Under the pieces are notes generated by a model. The model had not been told where the DNA came from and made no database searches. It saw only the letters and a program-made list of their open reading frames with translations. Position numbers and translations under genes: made by a program. Positions 45,541 through 57,532 of a stretch of DNA of 64,000 nucleotides are shown in pieces (position 1 is the first letter of the stretch; each line of letters starts with the position of its first letter). This stretch comes from Fagopyrum homotropicum (lineage: Eukaryota; Streptophyta; Magnoliopsida; Caryophyllales; Polygonaceae), in contig BSWB01000005.1 in the NCBI GenBank assembly GCA_033239125.1, positions 140,302,494 through 140,366,493 of the forward strand. Reading direction: 5' to 3'.

Positions 45541-45666
45541 AATAAGAACATAGGACACAATGAATGTGCTTTTGCAATTAGTGTCAAGTCTGGCACTTCT
45601 TAAAAAACACAGCACGAACGTGCTATGTTTGACATTTGTAAAAGCACTTTAATTGTAGGTTCTTAT
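45541..45666. mobile_element. Second foldback MITE, 126 bp
   Basis: Imperfect inverted halves: AATAAGAACATAGG ... GTGCTTTTGCAATTAGTGTC pairs with GACATTTGTAAAAGCAC ... GGTTCTTAT, with a loop near 45600. Confidence 0.65.
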
Positions 45667-47251
45667 ATGTTAACTTAGTTTGCTCGTGCTTTTGCAAATA
45701 GGATAAGGTGTCTTGCCACATTTTACGAAACGCACGATCATTCTCTACAAACGCAGATCGTATAAACACATTTGAAACAAATCGAGAGCATTAATTTTTA
45801 GATGCAACGATTTTTAAAGATTTTTAATCTTTACTACAAGGAAAGTTTTCGTATGATCGTATTCTTATATATATCATTTATAAAATGTGTCAACATCACA
45901 TAAACTAATAATTTATTTGCATCTAATACAAAACCTTCAAAATTGACTTATTTTCAGAAGTCATTGTATGTTGTATTGTTGTGAACATATATGATGGATC
46001 ATGGATGCAAATTTTGATAATAACAGTATTATACACGACTTCGAACATATCCCTGCATTTGAGTCGAAGAGGTTAAAGTTTATGGTTGTTTTTGTGTTCA
46101 TATATTTGACTTTATAATTGTATAAAATATAAATGGACCGTATAAGTTACGGCGTGATCGAACTTCATTGACAATTGAGCAAAATATATATATGACTTTG
46201 TCAACACAAATATCTTCGACTTCATATTACAATTATTAATGCTTACCTATATATTTGACTTGAAAAACAGTTCAAATTTTGTCTCCAACATTTCGAACTC
46301 ATAGGTTGGAAATGTTGATATTATTTGGCGTTTCTTTTTATTTTTTATAACTAACTTTTTAATTAAAAATAGATTTAGGGGGTGTATTTAATCTAGATTG
46401 TTTAATACTTTGACTGATTTTTATTAATTCATAGAATTTGTTGATTCTGTGGGATATTTTAATTCTATATAGAGTTAATTAAATCAGATTCCGTCAGATT
46501 CTGCCGGATTAATACATGGCCAAAATCTCGGCCACTGCTAGACGGGTTTCTCAAAATAGAGAGACGCGCCGTTGGCTCGATTTTTTGCTCGTTTAAGCTT
46601 ATCAATTTTGAATTTTTTTTAAAATCTCTTTCATTTATGTTCCAACAGTCTTGGATTATATTCGAGATTGATGAGATCGAAGGTTGGAGGGAGAAATTGG
46701 TGGGAAGTGGGAAATTTGGGGAGGGGAGATAAATTAGTAAACAAGCAATTCTAAACATGACATATGGAAAACAATCAACATGGCACACACAAGCAAAAAA
46801 ACAATCAACATGGCACACACGAGCATGAAAACAATAAACATGACGGAAAACACGAGAAAGAACTAACCTCCGACGATGCACCGAGCCCAACCACTCAGGG
46901 TAATTTGTGAACTTTCAAAAGTTTGGGGTGGGTCTGTCAAAAAATAACGACAAAATATCCAAATTTAATTAGTCTAGTTGGTAAAAGAGTGGGAGGGTGG
47001 GTCTGTCAACCAAAGATCGAAATTATTAGCCCCTTGAGCTACACGTTGGGTCTGAGCCCAATATACATAAGTTCAATGACTTTTAATACTAAACAAATTA
47101 GTTATATATAGGAGGAGGATCGAGTTTCCGATCTTATAACTAATGTTTATTTGCAGTTATAATCGATGAAACATTTTATGCTTCCATACTCGATAAAACA
47201 AAAGTTTAGCACTATAACTAAGTTGATTTACAGACAGAAAATAATTGAGAT
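45667..47251. other. Intergenic, no gene seen
   Basis: No gene supported. A 141-codon minus frame at 46465-46890 contains an imperfect repeat of the phrase FHARVCHVDCF, arising from a short DNA repeat (46760-46840), and looks like chance. Confidence 0.4.
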
Positions 47252-47812
47252 CAGTGGCAGATCTAGGGGGTAACGTAACGGGGGCTACGATGCCTCGCCT
47301 TGCGACGTCTTTTTGTCTTAGGAAGAAAAAAAACCCTCCTTAAAACGGAATATAACACATATTGTTCTACTTATCTCATTTGGTAAAGGAAGAGAATGAG
47401 ATACTTGGAGTTACAGGTTCGAGTTCCGAGAGTAACAAAAAGTTCCTATTATATTATGGATTTTATTTTAAGCAAATTACAATATATTTAGATGGAGAGT
47501 TTAAGTGATGTTTATTATTTCATTAACTCTTAAATAATACAATAAAATTAATATAATTTTTAATACAATAATTCATCAAATACTATCTAATTTATTTGAC
47601 AATATATTTATAAACCAAACTACAATATATAAAATAATTTTAAATTTCATCAAATATAATAAAACAAATTAAAAGTTCTAATTTATCGTACAAGTAAATT
47701 TTATTTATTTATTTAGTTTATAAATTTTATTTTTCAATTTCAAATTTAGTATTCGACATATTCCATTAAAAAAAGTTGTGCCCCCAATGAAAACTTTTAG
47801 ATTCCGCCACTG
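47252..47812. mobile_element. hAT-like non-autonomous element with tRNA-like segment, 561 bp
   Basis: Ends CAGTGGCAGATCTAG and TAGATTCCGCCACTG are inverted repeats. The flanks ATTGAGAT and ATTATGAT could be an 8-bp target duplication with two mismatches. The part 47373-47445 resembles a tRNA gene (A-box-like TATCTCATTTGGTAAAGG and B-box-like GGTTCGAGTTCC). The interior is AT-rich and non-coding. Confidence 0.6.
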
Positions 47813-48059
47813 ATTATGATTTAACAAAAGAACGAACCAAATCCAAATGTTTGATAGGGGAGATTTCAAAACATAATCATTTTATATAATCCAGGTGAAA
47901 GATACAAACTGAGTTTTGTAACATGACTCGAGCCCAATGGTATACAAAGTAAAAAAAATGTAGATTTCGAATGGTAACAATTACCAATTTAACATATAAT
48001 TCTCAGTTTATTCATCATAATAATATCTAGTTTTGTTTTTTGTAAGAAACGAAAGTCTA
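47813..48059. other. 3' flank of the KIN2-like gene
   Basis: Presumed 3' untranslated region of the minus-strand gene; nothing else seen. Confidence 0.4.
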
Positions 48060-49102
48060 TTAATTCTTTTGCACTGTGTTCTTGACAGCATCCGCAGCAC
48101 CACTGGCCTTGGCCTGCAACTGATTCCCAACCTAATCACAAAATTAATCAAAATGTACTTAACTAATCATTAAAATAGTTAATTAATATATCACATTCAT
48201 AATTTAATTTAAAGCTTAAAATGTAAAACCTCAACACAAGTTTCCTTCACAGATTGAACTGCACTCGTAGCTTTGTCTGTCAAATGGCCAGTGTGCTCCT
48301 GCCATAAGTTAATTATCAAAATTATATTCATATTTTTCAAAACAAAAAATTAGGGTTCATATCTTTGTTACAGAAAGTCCCATCTTCACAATTTCAACAT
48401 TGAAGCATATATATTGATATTACTTACGAGTATGTCGCGGAGAAAAGGTTACTCCATCGTTTATTAAAATATAGCCAAACTAATATATAAATTCGATCGA
48501 CTAGTATTTTTATTTTATATTGTTATAATGGTTATTTATCCGGCTAATGGTGTATCTATGTATGAAAAGTGTACTATCACTCGTCGGCATAATACACAAT
48601 CAATCAATGCGCTTATGGTGTGATACTCGGGCATCCGTTCATATTGTCACAACCCCAGTTTTTTCATAGATGTATGATACATTTTTAGGTCTATTACCCT
48701 ATTGTTCATAACCATGTTCAATCTAGAAGCATCGAAACTCCTCATGCACGCCCTACGAATCAACTAAGGTACATCTCTTATTATGCAGCGATGTGAAATT
48801 ACAACGAATCACATATAACATGAAGAGTTTTACGCATGTTTAAGTGTATATATATATATACGTGTTAGGATCAAACACATCACATAAATCTAGTGAGGTT
48901 TGATACATACAATCAACCTTCCAAATTAGAATTATGTGATTCTAAATGATTTTTGATATTGTGCCGAATTTGGAGTTTGTTTTATACCTAGGATCAATAA
49001 TAAATTGCAATAGCTAAATGATGATCGATGAGATAAAAGAAAGAATGTTCGAACCTGAGCACGACCGTTGGCTTGAGCAGCTTGGAACTGAGAGCTATCC
49101 AT
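48060..49102 (-). CDS. KIN2/LEA-like small stress protein
   Basis: Three exons, 49055-49102, 48230-48298 and 48060-48131, each ending on a codon boundary with GT-AG introns, give 62 residues. The protein starts MDSSQFQAAQANGRAQ, continues with HTGHLTDKATSAVQSVKET and ends QLQAKASGAADAVKNTVQKN. The length, the hydrophilic alanine/lysine-rich helix-forming sequence, and the Q-A-K-A-xGAAD-V-K ending match plant KIN1/KIN2-type proteins, small cold-, drought- and ABA-induced LEA-like proteins of the cytosol thought to protect membranes or proteins. The second intron is 98 bp; the first is long (756 bp) for such a small gene. No open frame longer than 60 codons covers it, so simple ORF scans miss it. 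Confidence 0.85.
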
Positions 49103-49184
49103 TCTTGTTGATTTCGATTCAACTTCAAATTTGATGATTGTTGTTCAACTTCAAAAGGTTTGAACCCTTATGCAATTAAGAGAA

Positions 49185-49192
49185 TTTTTATA
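49185..49192 (-). promoter_or_regulatory. TATA box of the KIN2-like gene
   Basis: TATAAAAA on the minus strand, 83-90 bases before the ATG at 49102. I saw no clear ABA-response G-box in the next 150 bases. Confidence 0.6.
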
Positions 49193-50590
49193 AGTTATTT
49201 GGAATAGGATGGTTAAGTGAGGTTTAATTTGGACAATTTTAATCTACAATTGCGGCTATCTTCATCCACATTTGATGGACTCAGAGCCAATTGTGTGGAG
49301 TTTGACCGTGTCTAAGCCTTAAAATTTACATGATTTCAACTCTAGAAACAAAATGGGGAAAAAAATGAATATAATATATTATTTATCACTATTTATTTAT
49401 ATAAATAATTAATAGAATTCAATCTTTTTTTTTTATTTGTTTTCATATACGATTTCAAAATTGTGAAATTTAGATGGGTCGAAATCAGGTTGGGTTTATC
49501 GCACGTCTCACGTCTGAGCGCACTTGTACGCTGAGTTCGCGTCTAACACGTAAATTCAATAAGGTTTCATCTAAAATCAATTGACAATAGGAGAGTAGTT
49601 TACCACCGTTATATACCATAATATTATCTTTTTTATCCTTTTTATTGACATGGGAACGTTTAATCCTCAACATGTTCCCTCAAGTACTACCGTCCGGCTT
49701 GGTTAATTAAGACCGGTTAGCCAATCGCGATAAGAACATCATATTTCAGGGTCCACCATCAAATGTCTTATGGCCAACAAGTCCAATAAGACGCTACCCG
49801 AGATCGAACCGCTCTAATATCATGTGAAATTATGTCGGATCATATTTAACGTGGGGTTTCATCATACGTTCAGACACACATGTGTTGAACCCGAATTCAA
49901 CACATATATGGAGTGAATTTCTTCTTAAAACCAACTGAAAATATAAAGAGCGTTATAGATATACTAAGTTTGGATTCGTTTTAAGTTTGTTTCCTTTCCT
50001 TCGAAGATAACCAAACAATGGATTATTTAATTTTGTATAATCATTTTGGTAATATCAAAAAAAAATTGAAGTTTAGACGTTCTAAACAACCATTATATTC
50101 GGTATAAATTTTTAATATACAACAGGTAATCATTTACACATTTAATATGACGGTTTATTATTCAGTCAGATGCTAGGAGTCCATACACAGGAGTTGCGCA
50201 TGTGCCCGCTTGAGAGTATACGTCCCTTGAGACAAATGGTTGGGGCGCATGCGCAATTCGTATGCGCCAGACGGGCGGATTAAGGGTGGAGGAGTGATAT
50301 GGACATCCCGGACAAAATTTTAGAAGAAGTCGATCCGGATCTGGTCCAACCCGAATAGTATCAGCTCTAACTAAGAGGGATACATAATCAGAGGGATACA
50401 TAATCAAAACATGAAAACAATTGGGAACATAAACCAAAATTGACAGAAGTATAGGGGTCGAATTCAGAAATTTCCAAACTTTAGTCAGTAGCAATAATTT
50501 ATGTATGCTCTACGAGAACACCAATCCAATTACATCCAAATATCCAATACAATGGCGGTTTAGAACCTTACCAGCTGACATCAACTACCA
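49193..50590. repeat. Intergenic with dispersed-repeat sequence
   Basis: The part 49480-49960 (AAAATCAATTGACAATA ... CTAATATCATGTGAAATTATG) looks like a widespread plant interspersed repeat; related phrases (CCAATTGACAATAAAAGTAA) occur at 57040-57195. It includes a 13-bp inverted pair around 49888-49907 (TGTGTTGAA/TTCAACACA). No gene seen. Confidence 0.4.
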
Positions 50591-53215
50591 ATGTCTTCAA
50601 GTCATCTTCTTTCTCCTCTCGTTCTCTCTGTCTCTCCCCCTCGAGCTTCTCTCTTTCCTCCTTCCCAGCAACATCAGCTCCAGCAAACTTCATCTCATCA
50701 AAGACCTTCCCCAATTCAACATTCCCCCAACACCGAACCCGTTTTCCATCCTGCCCGACCCGACACTTCATGGGTCGATACGCTCCGATCTCAAGCTCGT
50801 TCAGGCCTCTTCCACGACGCCATCAGAACATACATCCAGATGACGACAGCCGGAATCGCACCTGACAATTTTGCCTTACCTGCAGTCCTCAAGGCTGTGG
50901 CGGACATTCAGGATTTGGATTTGGGGAGACAGATTCATACCCAGGTGATTAAATATGGGTTTGGGTCTAATGTGACTGCGGTTGATAATACCCTTGTGAA
51001 TATGTATGGTAAGTGTGGGGATATTGGAGATGTGCTTAAGGTTTTCGATGGAATGTGTGAGAGAGACCAGGTGTCTTGGAATTCTATGATTGCTGCGTTA
51101 TGTAGGTCTGAGAGATGGGAGATTGCTTTGGACGCGTTTAGAGCTATGCAAATGGCAGGTATTGAGCCTAGCTCGTTTGCGCTCGTCAGTGTTGCATTGG
51201 CTTGTTCTAACTTGCTGCGTGGGCCTGATGGGTTGAGGATTGGGAAGCAGATTCATGGGTATAGTTGGAAGATGAGTGATTTAAGGACCTTTACAATCAA
51301 TGCATTGATGGCTATGTACTCGAGGTTTGCAAGATTCGATTACGCAAATGCTTTATTAGACGTGTTTGAGGATAGGGACTTGGTCACATGGAATACTATG
51401 GTGAGTTCACTCTCTCAAAATGATCTTTTTTCTGAGGCTTTGGCACTTTTTAAGCATATGGTTGATGAAGGAATTGATCCCGACGAAGTGACAATCTCGA
51501 GCATTTTACCTGCGTGCTCCCAGCTAGAGTTGTTGGATGTAGGAAAAGAGATTCATGCTTATGTTCTAAAGCGTGACAGTTTGATCAACAATGCATTTGT
51601 TGTCAGTTCTCTAGTGGACATGTATTGTAACTGCAAACAGGCAGGGAGCGCTCGCCTGGTTTTTGACGGCTTTATGGAGAAGGCCATTGCTCTTTGGAAT
51701 GCTATGATAGCTGGTTATGCTCAAAATGGACATTACGAAAAGGCCTTGATGCTTTTCATAGAAATGTTGGAAGTACCAGGGCTAACCCCAAACCCGACCA
51801 CCATCTCAAGTATTTTGCCTGTCTGTGTACATAGTGAATTGGTCTCTGGGAGGGAAGGAATCCATAGCTTTGTAGTGAAACTAGGTTTTCAGCAAGACAT
51901 GTTCGTACAAAACGCTCTCATCGACATGTACTCTAGGCTGGGGAAGATAGAGACTTCAAGATTTATATTTGATGGTATGGAATTCAGGGATATAGTTTCT
52001 TGGAACACAATGATCACCGGCTATGTAGTTTGTGGACGTCACAGTGACGCTCTTGCCTTGCTTCATCAAATGCAAAGACATCAGTTGTTCCAAGCTAATA
52101 ACATAACACTGATGTCAATTCTTCCAGGTTGTGCTGCACTTTCCTCTCTGGCTAAAGGGAAAGAAATCCATGCGTACGCTGTTCGGAATTGTTTGGCTTC
52201 AGACGTTACAGTTGGAAGTGCATTGGTTGACATGTATGCTAAATGTGGATGTTTGGCTTTGTCTAGAAGAGTATTCGATCAAATTCCTAACAAGAACGTG
52301 ATTACATGGAACGTGATCATCATGGCCTATGGTATGCATGGGCGAGGAGAGGAGGCGTTAGCCCTGTTCAAGTCCATGACGACAAAGCCGAATCAAGTTA
52401 CGTTCATTGCCATTTTTATGGCGTGCAGTCATTCGGGCATGATTAATGAAGGCCTCGACTTGTTCTCTAGAATGAAAGACGAACATGGCGTTGAACCAGC
52501 TTCGGATCATTATGCATGTATAGTGGACTTGCTTGGACGAGCTGGCCGGCTAGAGGACGCGTATAAGTTGATCTCTGACATGCCTAATGAAATCGACAAA
52601 ACGAGTGCTTGGAGTAGCATGCTTGGTGCTTGTAAAGTACACAAGAATGTACAGTTAGGGGAGATTGTTGCTAAGAGTCTTCTTCAAGTCGAGCCTCACG
52701 TGGATAGCCATTATATCTTGCTGTCGAACATATACTCGTCTGCTGGATTGTGGGACAAAGCAGTAGAAATCCGGAAGAACATGAAGGAGGTAGGAGTGAG
52801 GAAAGAACCCGGATGTAGTTGGATCGAGTTTGGTGATAAGGTTCATAGATTCGTTGCAACCGACTCATCTCATGAACAACGCGAGCAACTGTATAAATTC
52901 ATTGAGGATTTATCGGAGAGAATGAGGAAGGAGGGTTACGTGCCGGACACTTCATGTGTTCTTCATAATGTTGATGAGGATCAGAAGGAGAACTTGTTGT
53001 GTGGGCATAGTGAGAAGCTGGCTATTGCATTTGGTATCCTCAACATGAGACCAGGAACTACAATTCGCGTTGCCAAGAATCTGAGAGTTTGCAATGATTG
53101 TCATACGGCTACAAAGTTCATCTCCAAAATTGAGGGGAGAGAGATCATTCTAAGAGATGTGAGGAGGTTCCATCATTTTAAAGATGGAGTTTGTTCTTGT
53201 AAAGATTATTGGTAA
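50591..53215 (+). CDS. OTP84: DYW-class PPR protein, OTP84-like
   Basis: Intronless, 874 residues. The N-terminus is serine/proline-rich and looks like a chloroplast transit peptide (about 1-55). A long series of PLS-type PPR repeats follows from about residue 60, with typical phrases such as DNTLVNMYGKCGD, VSWNSMIAAL, VVSSLVDMYCNCKQ and VGSALVDMYAKCGC. Then come E/E+ motifs and a complete DYW deaminase-like domain: HSE (806-808), the zinc-binding CNDC (834-837), and the terminal CSCKDYW. Proteins of this class edit specific C residues to U in organelle RNA. Length and sequence order match Arabidopsis At3g57430 (OTP84), which edits chloroplast transcripts such as ndhB, ndhF and psbZ; orthology is inferred from recalled similarity. 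No lesion. Confidence 0.93.
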   Translation: MSSSHLLSPLVLSVSPPRASLFPPSQQHQLQQTSSHQRPSPIQHSPNTEPVFHPARPDTSWVDTLRSQARSGLFHDAIRTYIQMTTAGIAPDNFALPAVLKAVADIQDLDLGRQIHTQVIKYGFGSNVTAVDNTLVNMYGKCGDIGDVLKVFDGMCERDQVSWNSMIAALCRSERWEIALDAFRAMQMAGIEPSSFALVSVALACSNLLRGPDGLRIGKQIHGYSWKMSDLRTFTINALMAMYSRFARFDYANALLDVFEDRDLVTWNTMVSSLSQNDLFSEALALFKHMVDEGIDPDEVTISSILPACSQLELLDVGKEIHAYVLKRDSLINNAFVVSSLVDMYCNCKQAGSARLVFDGFMEKAIALWNAMIAGYAQNGHYEKALMLFIEMLEVPGLTPNPTTISSILPVCVHSELVSGREGIHSFVVKLGFQQDMFVQNALIDMYSRLGKIETSRFIFDGMEFRDIVSWNTMITGYVVCGRHSDALALLHQMQRHQLFQANNITLMSILPGCAALSSLAKGKEIHAYAVRNCLASDVTVGSALVDMYAKCGCLALSRRVFDQIPNKNVITWNVIIMAYGMHGRGEEALALFKSMTTKPNQVTFIAIFMACSHSGMINEGLDLFSRMKDEHGVEPASDHYACIVDLLGRAGRLEDAYKLISDMPNEIDKTSAWSSMLGACKVHKNVQLGEIVAKSLLQVEPHVDSHYILLSNIYSSAGLWDKAVEIRKNMKEVGVRKEPGCSWIEFGDKVHRFVATDSSHEQREQLYKFIEDLSERMRKEGYVPDTSCVLHNVDEDQKENLLCGHSEKLAIAFGILNMRPGTTIRVAKNLRVCNDCHTATKFISKIEGREIILRDVRRFHHFKDGVCSCKDYW

Positions 53216-53750
53216 TGGGTCAGATTAATTTTTGTCAATACATTCATGTAAGCTGTCATTTTCTGCCAGTAAATTGATAGTCTGATTCTTTGAGGCCACT
53301 TACAGTAACTTCAGGAGTAAGGTGTTGAGCTCCTCCCCCAAATCCGAAGGAAAAGAATGGAGTACTAAAGCCTTTTTGTAAAATAGAGCAACAGGGCCTA
53401 CTTTATCCTATAAAAAGCATAGCCTTGATTATGCTCAACTGTACAATAACAACCCACAAAATCATTTTATCTGAACCGAACTATTAATTTCAGAAACCTT
53501 TAAGCAAGCAAAAAAAAAAATCAAAGCACAGCATCATCAAACCGAGAACCTTATCCAAAATTAACAAAATCTTAATTTCCATACGCTAATTGCAAGGCTA
53601 CAACAAAGACAAAAGTAAGATGGCAGAAGATATTGGTTATTTTGATCCAACAGTTTGCAATAAGAGATGTTTGCTTCTTCCAAATAGTTCTCTGAGTTTC
53701 CAATGGAAGTAGATGCTCTCTTCAAATATGCTCCACAAGTAAAGAAGTAT
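53216..53750. other. Shared 3' flank of convergent genes
   Basis: The PPR gene ends at 53215 and the ribosomal protein gene at 53751 on the opposite strand. The space should hold both 3' untranslated regions. No other feature. Confidence 0.5.
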
Positions 53751-55511
53751 CTACTTACGTTTAGAAGCACGCTTGCCCTGTCCCTTCTTGGGTGGACCCT
53801 TTCCACGACGCTTCAACATTTCAAGTTTAGTCAGTCGCCTGTAGAAGTATAGACATGAGTTCAAAACTTAAATTTCTTTGACTTTAATGAAGGTATTTCT
53901 TCATAATTTCAGCACTACACTACAGAAAATGGAGTCAAGTATGAATAGCTTAAGAACAGTAGACTAGAATCACCAGAACCCACAAGAAGACTAACTAGCC
54001 AATTCTCGGCTCATCTCCAAACAATATCAAATATCAGGATTGTCACTACCGAAGGTAGAATTAAAGTGCAAGGCCACTTGAATAAGGGAGCAGTAGCAAT
54101 TTTGCTACCAATTTCACTGTCAATTTTGGTTGTTTCTCCATCTCTAACAAGGATGGGAAATGGGAATGACCAAATGAGAGTTATGTACCATTATACCATT
54201 AAGACAGCATAAGGAAACACTGAAAATGTAATTAAAACACATCAAGATATATCAAGCTCTATGTAAAGAGTAACTTACATATGCCAGTCTTGAATCAAAA
54301 TTCAAAATAACAAGAATCTAGCTAGTTCACAATCCATGCAATCCCAAAAAATTCTGATTTTCTGCTAGAAAGCGAAAACACACTTAAGATCTAGCATGTC
54401 AAGAGGAAAATAAATTATGTCATTTATCCACCCACATCAAAAGTGAAAGGTCAACTGCTCTTCACCCCAGAATCCCCATAAAAAATAGTATTAACTATGA
54501 GTTTCACAACCAACCACGTTTGGAGAAACAATAAGTCATGTATCTCGACCCATTTAAACATAAGAGCCCTAATTCGCCACCAAAATGCATACCCAACATC
54601 TATGTCATCAATGGATTTATTGTTATCCCAAGTGCACTATAAACACTAAGTGCCCGTTTGGATGGATCGATGGAATGGAAACGGAATGGAATCGGATAAG
54701 GGTTAGGAAAGTAAATGGAAATGATGAGATTACTTTCATGTGTTAAACGACCTCTACCCAAACACATTTTTTGATTGATTCGGAATCATTCCGTTACCGG
54801 GAATGATTCCTAGCGCTACCAAACGAGCCCTTAAAGTTCTTCACAGAACAAACAAACACCCAAACTCTAGCCCACTCTCAAAATCACGTCTATCTCATTT
54901 AGGCTTCAGAAGTTTTGATATTATATCTACCCCGAAGCCTAAATCTGATCAAGCTCCAACATCAATCTACCAAGCAGGAGTACTAGTGTCCAAAAGTGAT
55001 ATACTTGAAGCTATATTTACCTTTCTAGCTCACCTATCCCTCCCTAGCTTAAGATGTAACTGTCACATTTGATTAGGTGCAGAGCAGACCAGACTTTAAT
55101 AAACATTCAAATCATACAAAACCCACGATTTGTAGGCAAACCAAACCAAATTGATAATTATTACCAATCCGCATGTAACAAAAACAAAACAATCCAAGGG
55201 AATTTATGTAGTAGGCATATAAACAAACACCTTGTATGCAATAAGTTGCAAGTTGAATGACGATTGGAAAGAGAAGAAAATAGATCTTACTCTTGCTCTT
55301 CTTCGGCCATGACAAGAGGATCATCTTTCTTTATATCATAAGGATACCAGGCGGCTACCTTCTCACCGATGAGCTTCTTCCTTAGGAACTTGTGAGCAGA
55401 CCTCTGTCCAGTAGGGTTAAGCACATGCCCGAAAATGCTAGCCCTAGCCTCCGCAACTCCTCTTCCCACCGCGGCCGCCACCACGGCTTTCAAAGATCCG
55501 CCGGCGCTCAT
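53751..55511 (-). CDS. Mitochondrial ribosomal protein S33/S27-like
   Basis: Component of the small subunit of the mitochondrial ribosome. Exons 55291-55511 and 53751-53838 join in phase (GA/G) over a 1,452-bp intron to 102 residues, close to the 90-100 of the family. The N-terminal exon reads VAEARASIFGHVLNPTGQRS, HKFLRKKLIGEKVAAWYPYD; the C-terminal exon reads RLTKLEMLKRRGKGPPKKGQ and ends GKRASKRK, strongly basic as expected for an rRNA-binding protein. I chose the Met at 55511 (MSAGGSLKAVV) because it fits the family start. An upstream in-frame Met at 55598 also exists, but would add 29 unlikely residues. Confidence 0.92.
54650..54830. mobile_element. Tourist-like MITE in ribosomal-protein intron, 181 bp
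   Basis: Ends GTGCCCGTTTGG and CCAAACGAGCCC are inverted; flanks are TAA and TTA. ATTCCGTT-type arms lie inside. Same superfamily look as the MITE at 8741-9021. Confidence 0.6.
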
Positions 55512-56030
55512 CCTGGCAACTTCTGTCCCACTTCTTTTTTCCTCGGAAAGTCGGGTCTGGCTCCAGTGAATTTGAGAAGTAACTTCTCTCTCGCACACTT
55601 TTTCCCCTCAGAAACTCGGGTATGGCTCCGGTGAATTTGAGAGATTGAATCTCAGCCATTCATTTTAATTGAGGGTTCAGATGAACCTAAATTATTTAAT
55701 ATAAAAGGAGAAATTTTTAATTAAAAAATAAAAAACAGTTTTCAGTCTATAATATTTGCAGAATCTTCGTTCGATTACCCTGTTGCCTTCCTCTCAAATT
55801 TCAGTTCCTATATTCTTCTCAAACTTAATCTGTTGAATGTACTTCCATTTCATCTTCATATGTAATCCTCTGAGGTACTTATATTAATCCTCTTTTCTTT
55901 AATTTTTTATTAAAAATTTCATCTTGTTTAATATATATAGCTCAATCTTAATTCCACTCATCTTATACAAATCAATCAATCACCTCCCCCTCCAAGTCAC
56001 ATTCATCCACCCATTTAATCCAAATACATA
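55512..56030. other. Promoter and upstream region of the ribosomal-protein gene
   Basis: Contains two similar blocks, GAAA(G/C)TCGGGT(C/A)TGGCTCC at about 55546 and 55610, i.e. a short direct repeat in the leader. Otherwise AT-rich with no gene. Confidence 0.4.
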
Positions 56031-56190
56031 GGCCCCGTTTGGTGAGTATTGATTATGAAGATGAAATGAAGTTTATTAGATTATGGAGATGAAATTGGGA
56101 GATTTTTTTAATCCTCTATGAGATAGATTATCTAGATTATGGGGATGAAATAAATATTTCATCTTCAACTCTTCATCACCAAACGGGGTT
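56031..56190. mobile_element. Tourist-like MITE, 160 bp
   Basis: Ends GGCCCCGTTTGGTGA and TCACCAAACGGGGTT are inverted repeats, with A/T-rich flanks (CATA left, ATAG right). AGATTATGGAGATGAAAT-like direct repeats lie inside. Confidence 0.7.
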
Positions 56191-57221
56191 ATAGTGACGA
56201 TGGACGATTCGGCATAGGAGGTGGGGGCAAAGGGTGAAAAGATGAGTACGATTGCCAGAGGTAGAAGATTGAACCTAAGATTTAGGGTTAGAATCTATCT
56301 TCCATGAAGGTCTTCAACCTCTCACGCTCCAATAGGACAACTTCAAAAAAAAATTGAAAGACTTGTTATCATTGAGAAATGACTACCAATCCAACAACTA
56401 ACTCGAGATAGGTTTCATGCGGGTTTCTTTGTCCCCATCCATTCTTTTATAAAATGAAAGACTTGTTTTAAATCTCTTGCACATAAATTAAAAGCAAAGG
56501 CATGATCATCCATTCTCAAGAAAAGATGAAGATTCAAGGTAAACCAAACACATCTAGTATAAAAGAAAACCCGTAATATCTATTGGATTAAACTCGTAAA
56601 TGAATTCAACAAATTAATGGTACTAAACTTGAATTTGGAGAATCAGCCTTCAGATTTATCCTTGGCAATGAATAATGTGAAAACATATCGGTCCATTGTG
56701 TTCAAGCATGTGCGCTACGAAAAAGTATGATCAAAGTACGTGATTTGGAAATTACGAAAATTGAAATTGAAGGGATAACCTTACAATTATCAATTCTAAC
56801 ATTATGGCTAGTTTACGTTAGGTCAGGAACCGTCACGTCTTCAAGGAAGTCAATTGTGTTACCGATAAGCTCGTAAAATTGGGACACGGCCAACCGCATG
56901 ACTTATCATGGACCAACCCTGGTGGAAGATCTCATCCAAAAGGACACCCTGGTTTGGAGAATCTCAAGAAAATGGTTCAGTCTAATCTCTTAACGCACGT
57001 CGCACAATATCAAATAAAAAATCTTAATTAACCTATATATTCATCTATGTGTTATCGACGTTGGACGATCCCTAACATCTCAACTCAACCCGGATTGGAC
57101 CAACTTCTTTGATACCTTAAGGTGCATTTATGATGGGATCACACACAAACCCAGTAGGTTTTATTTTAAACCAATTGACAATAAAAGTAATAATCTCATA
57201 AAACTTATATGTTAAGGTCAT
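56191..57221. other. Intergenic, no gene seen
   Basis: 56815-56960 reads loosely like the end of a LINE RNase H (RNRHVFKEVNCVTDKLVKLGH on plus), a likely small remnant. The rest is featureless. 57040-57195 shares phrases with 49480-49960. Confidence 0.4.
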
Positions 57222-57465
57222 TAGGGTTACGCAAAGTTGACCAGGACCAGAAAACCGGACCGGCTTTTTCCAGTCTTGGTCCATTGTTTTTGGAAATTTC
57301 GGTCCAGTTCCGGTCTGGTCTCGGTCCGAACCGGAAAAGACCAGGTCGGACCAGGATTTTTTTTCAATTTTTTTTAATAAATTTAATTTTATAGATTTAA
57401 TTTTATATATTTTAAAAAAGTCATATGTCTACATATTCAATAAAATATATATATTTTAGTTTTTG

Positions 57466-57532
<67 letters not shown>

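Noticed and set aside
46465..46890. 141-codon minus-strand frame with repeated FHARVCHVDCF
   Set aside because: The repeat in the protein follows from a short DNA repeat; no homology and no gene context.
47373..47445. A functional tRNA gene
   Set aside because: Box-like motifs are present but the acceptor stem and cloverleaf pairing are not convincing; better explained as a tRNA-derived piece of a transposon.
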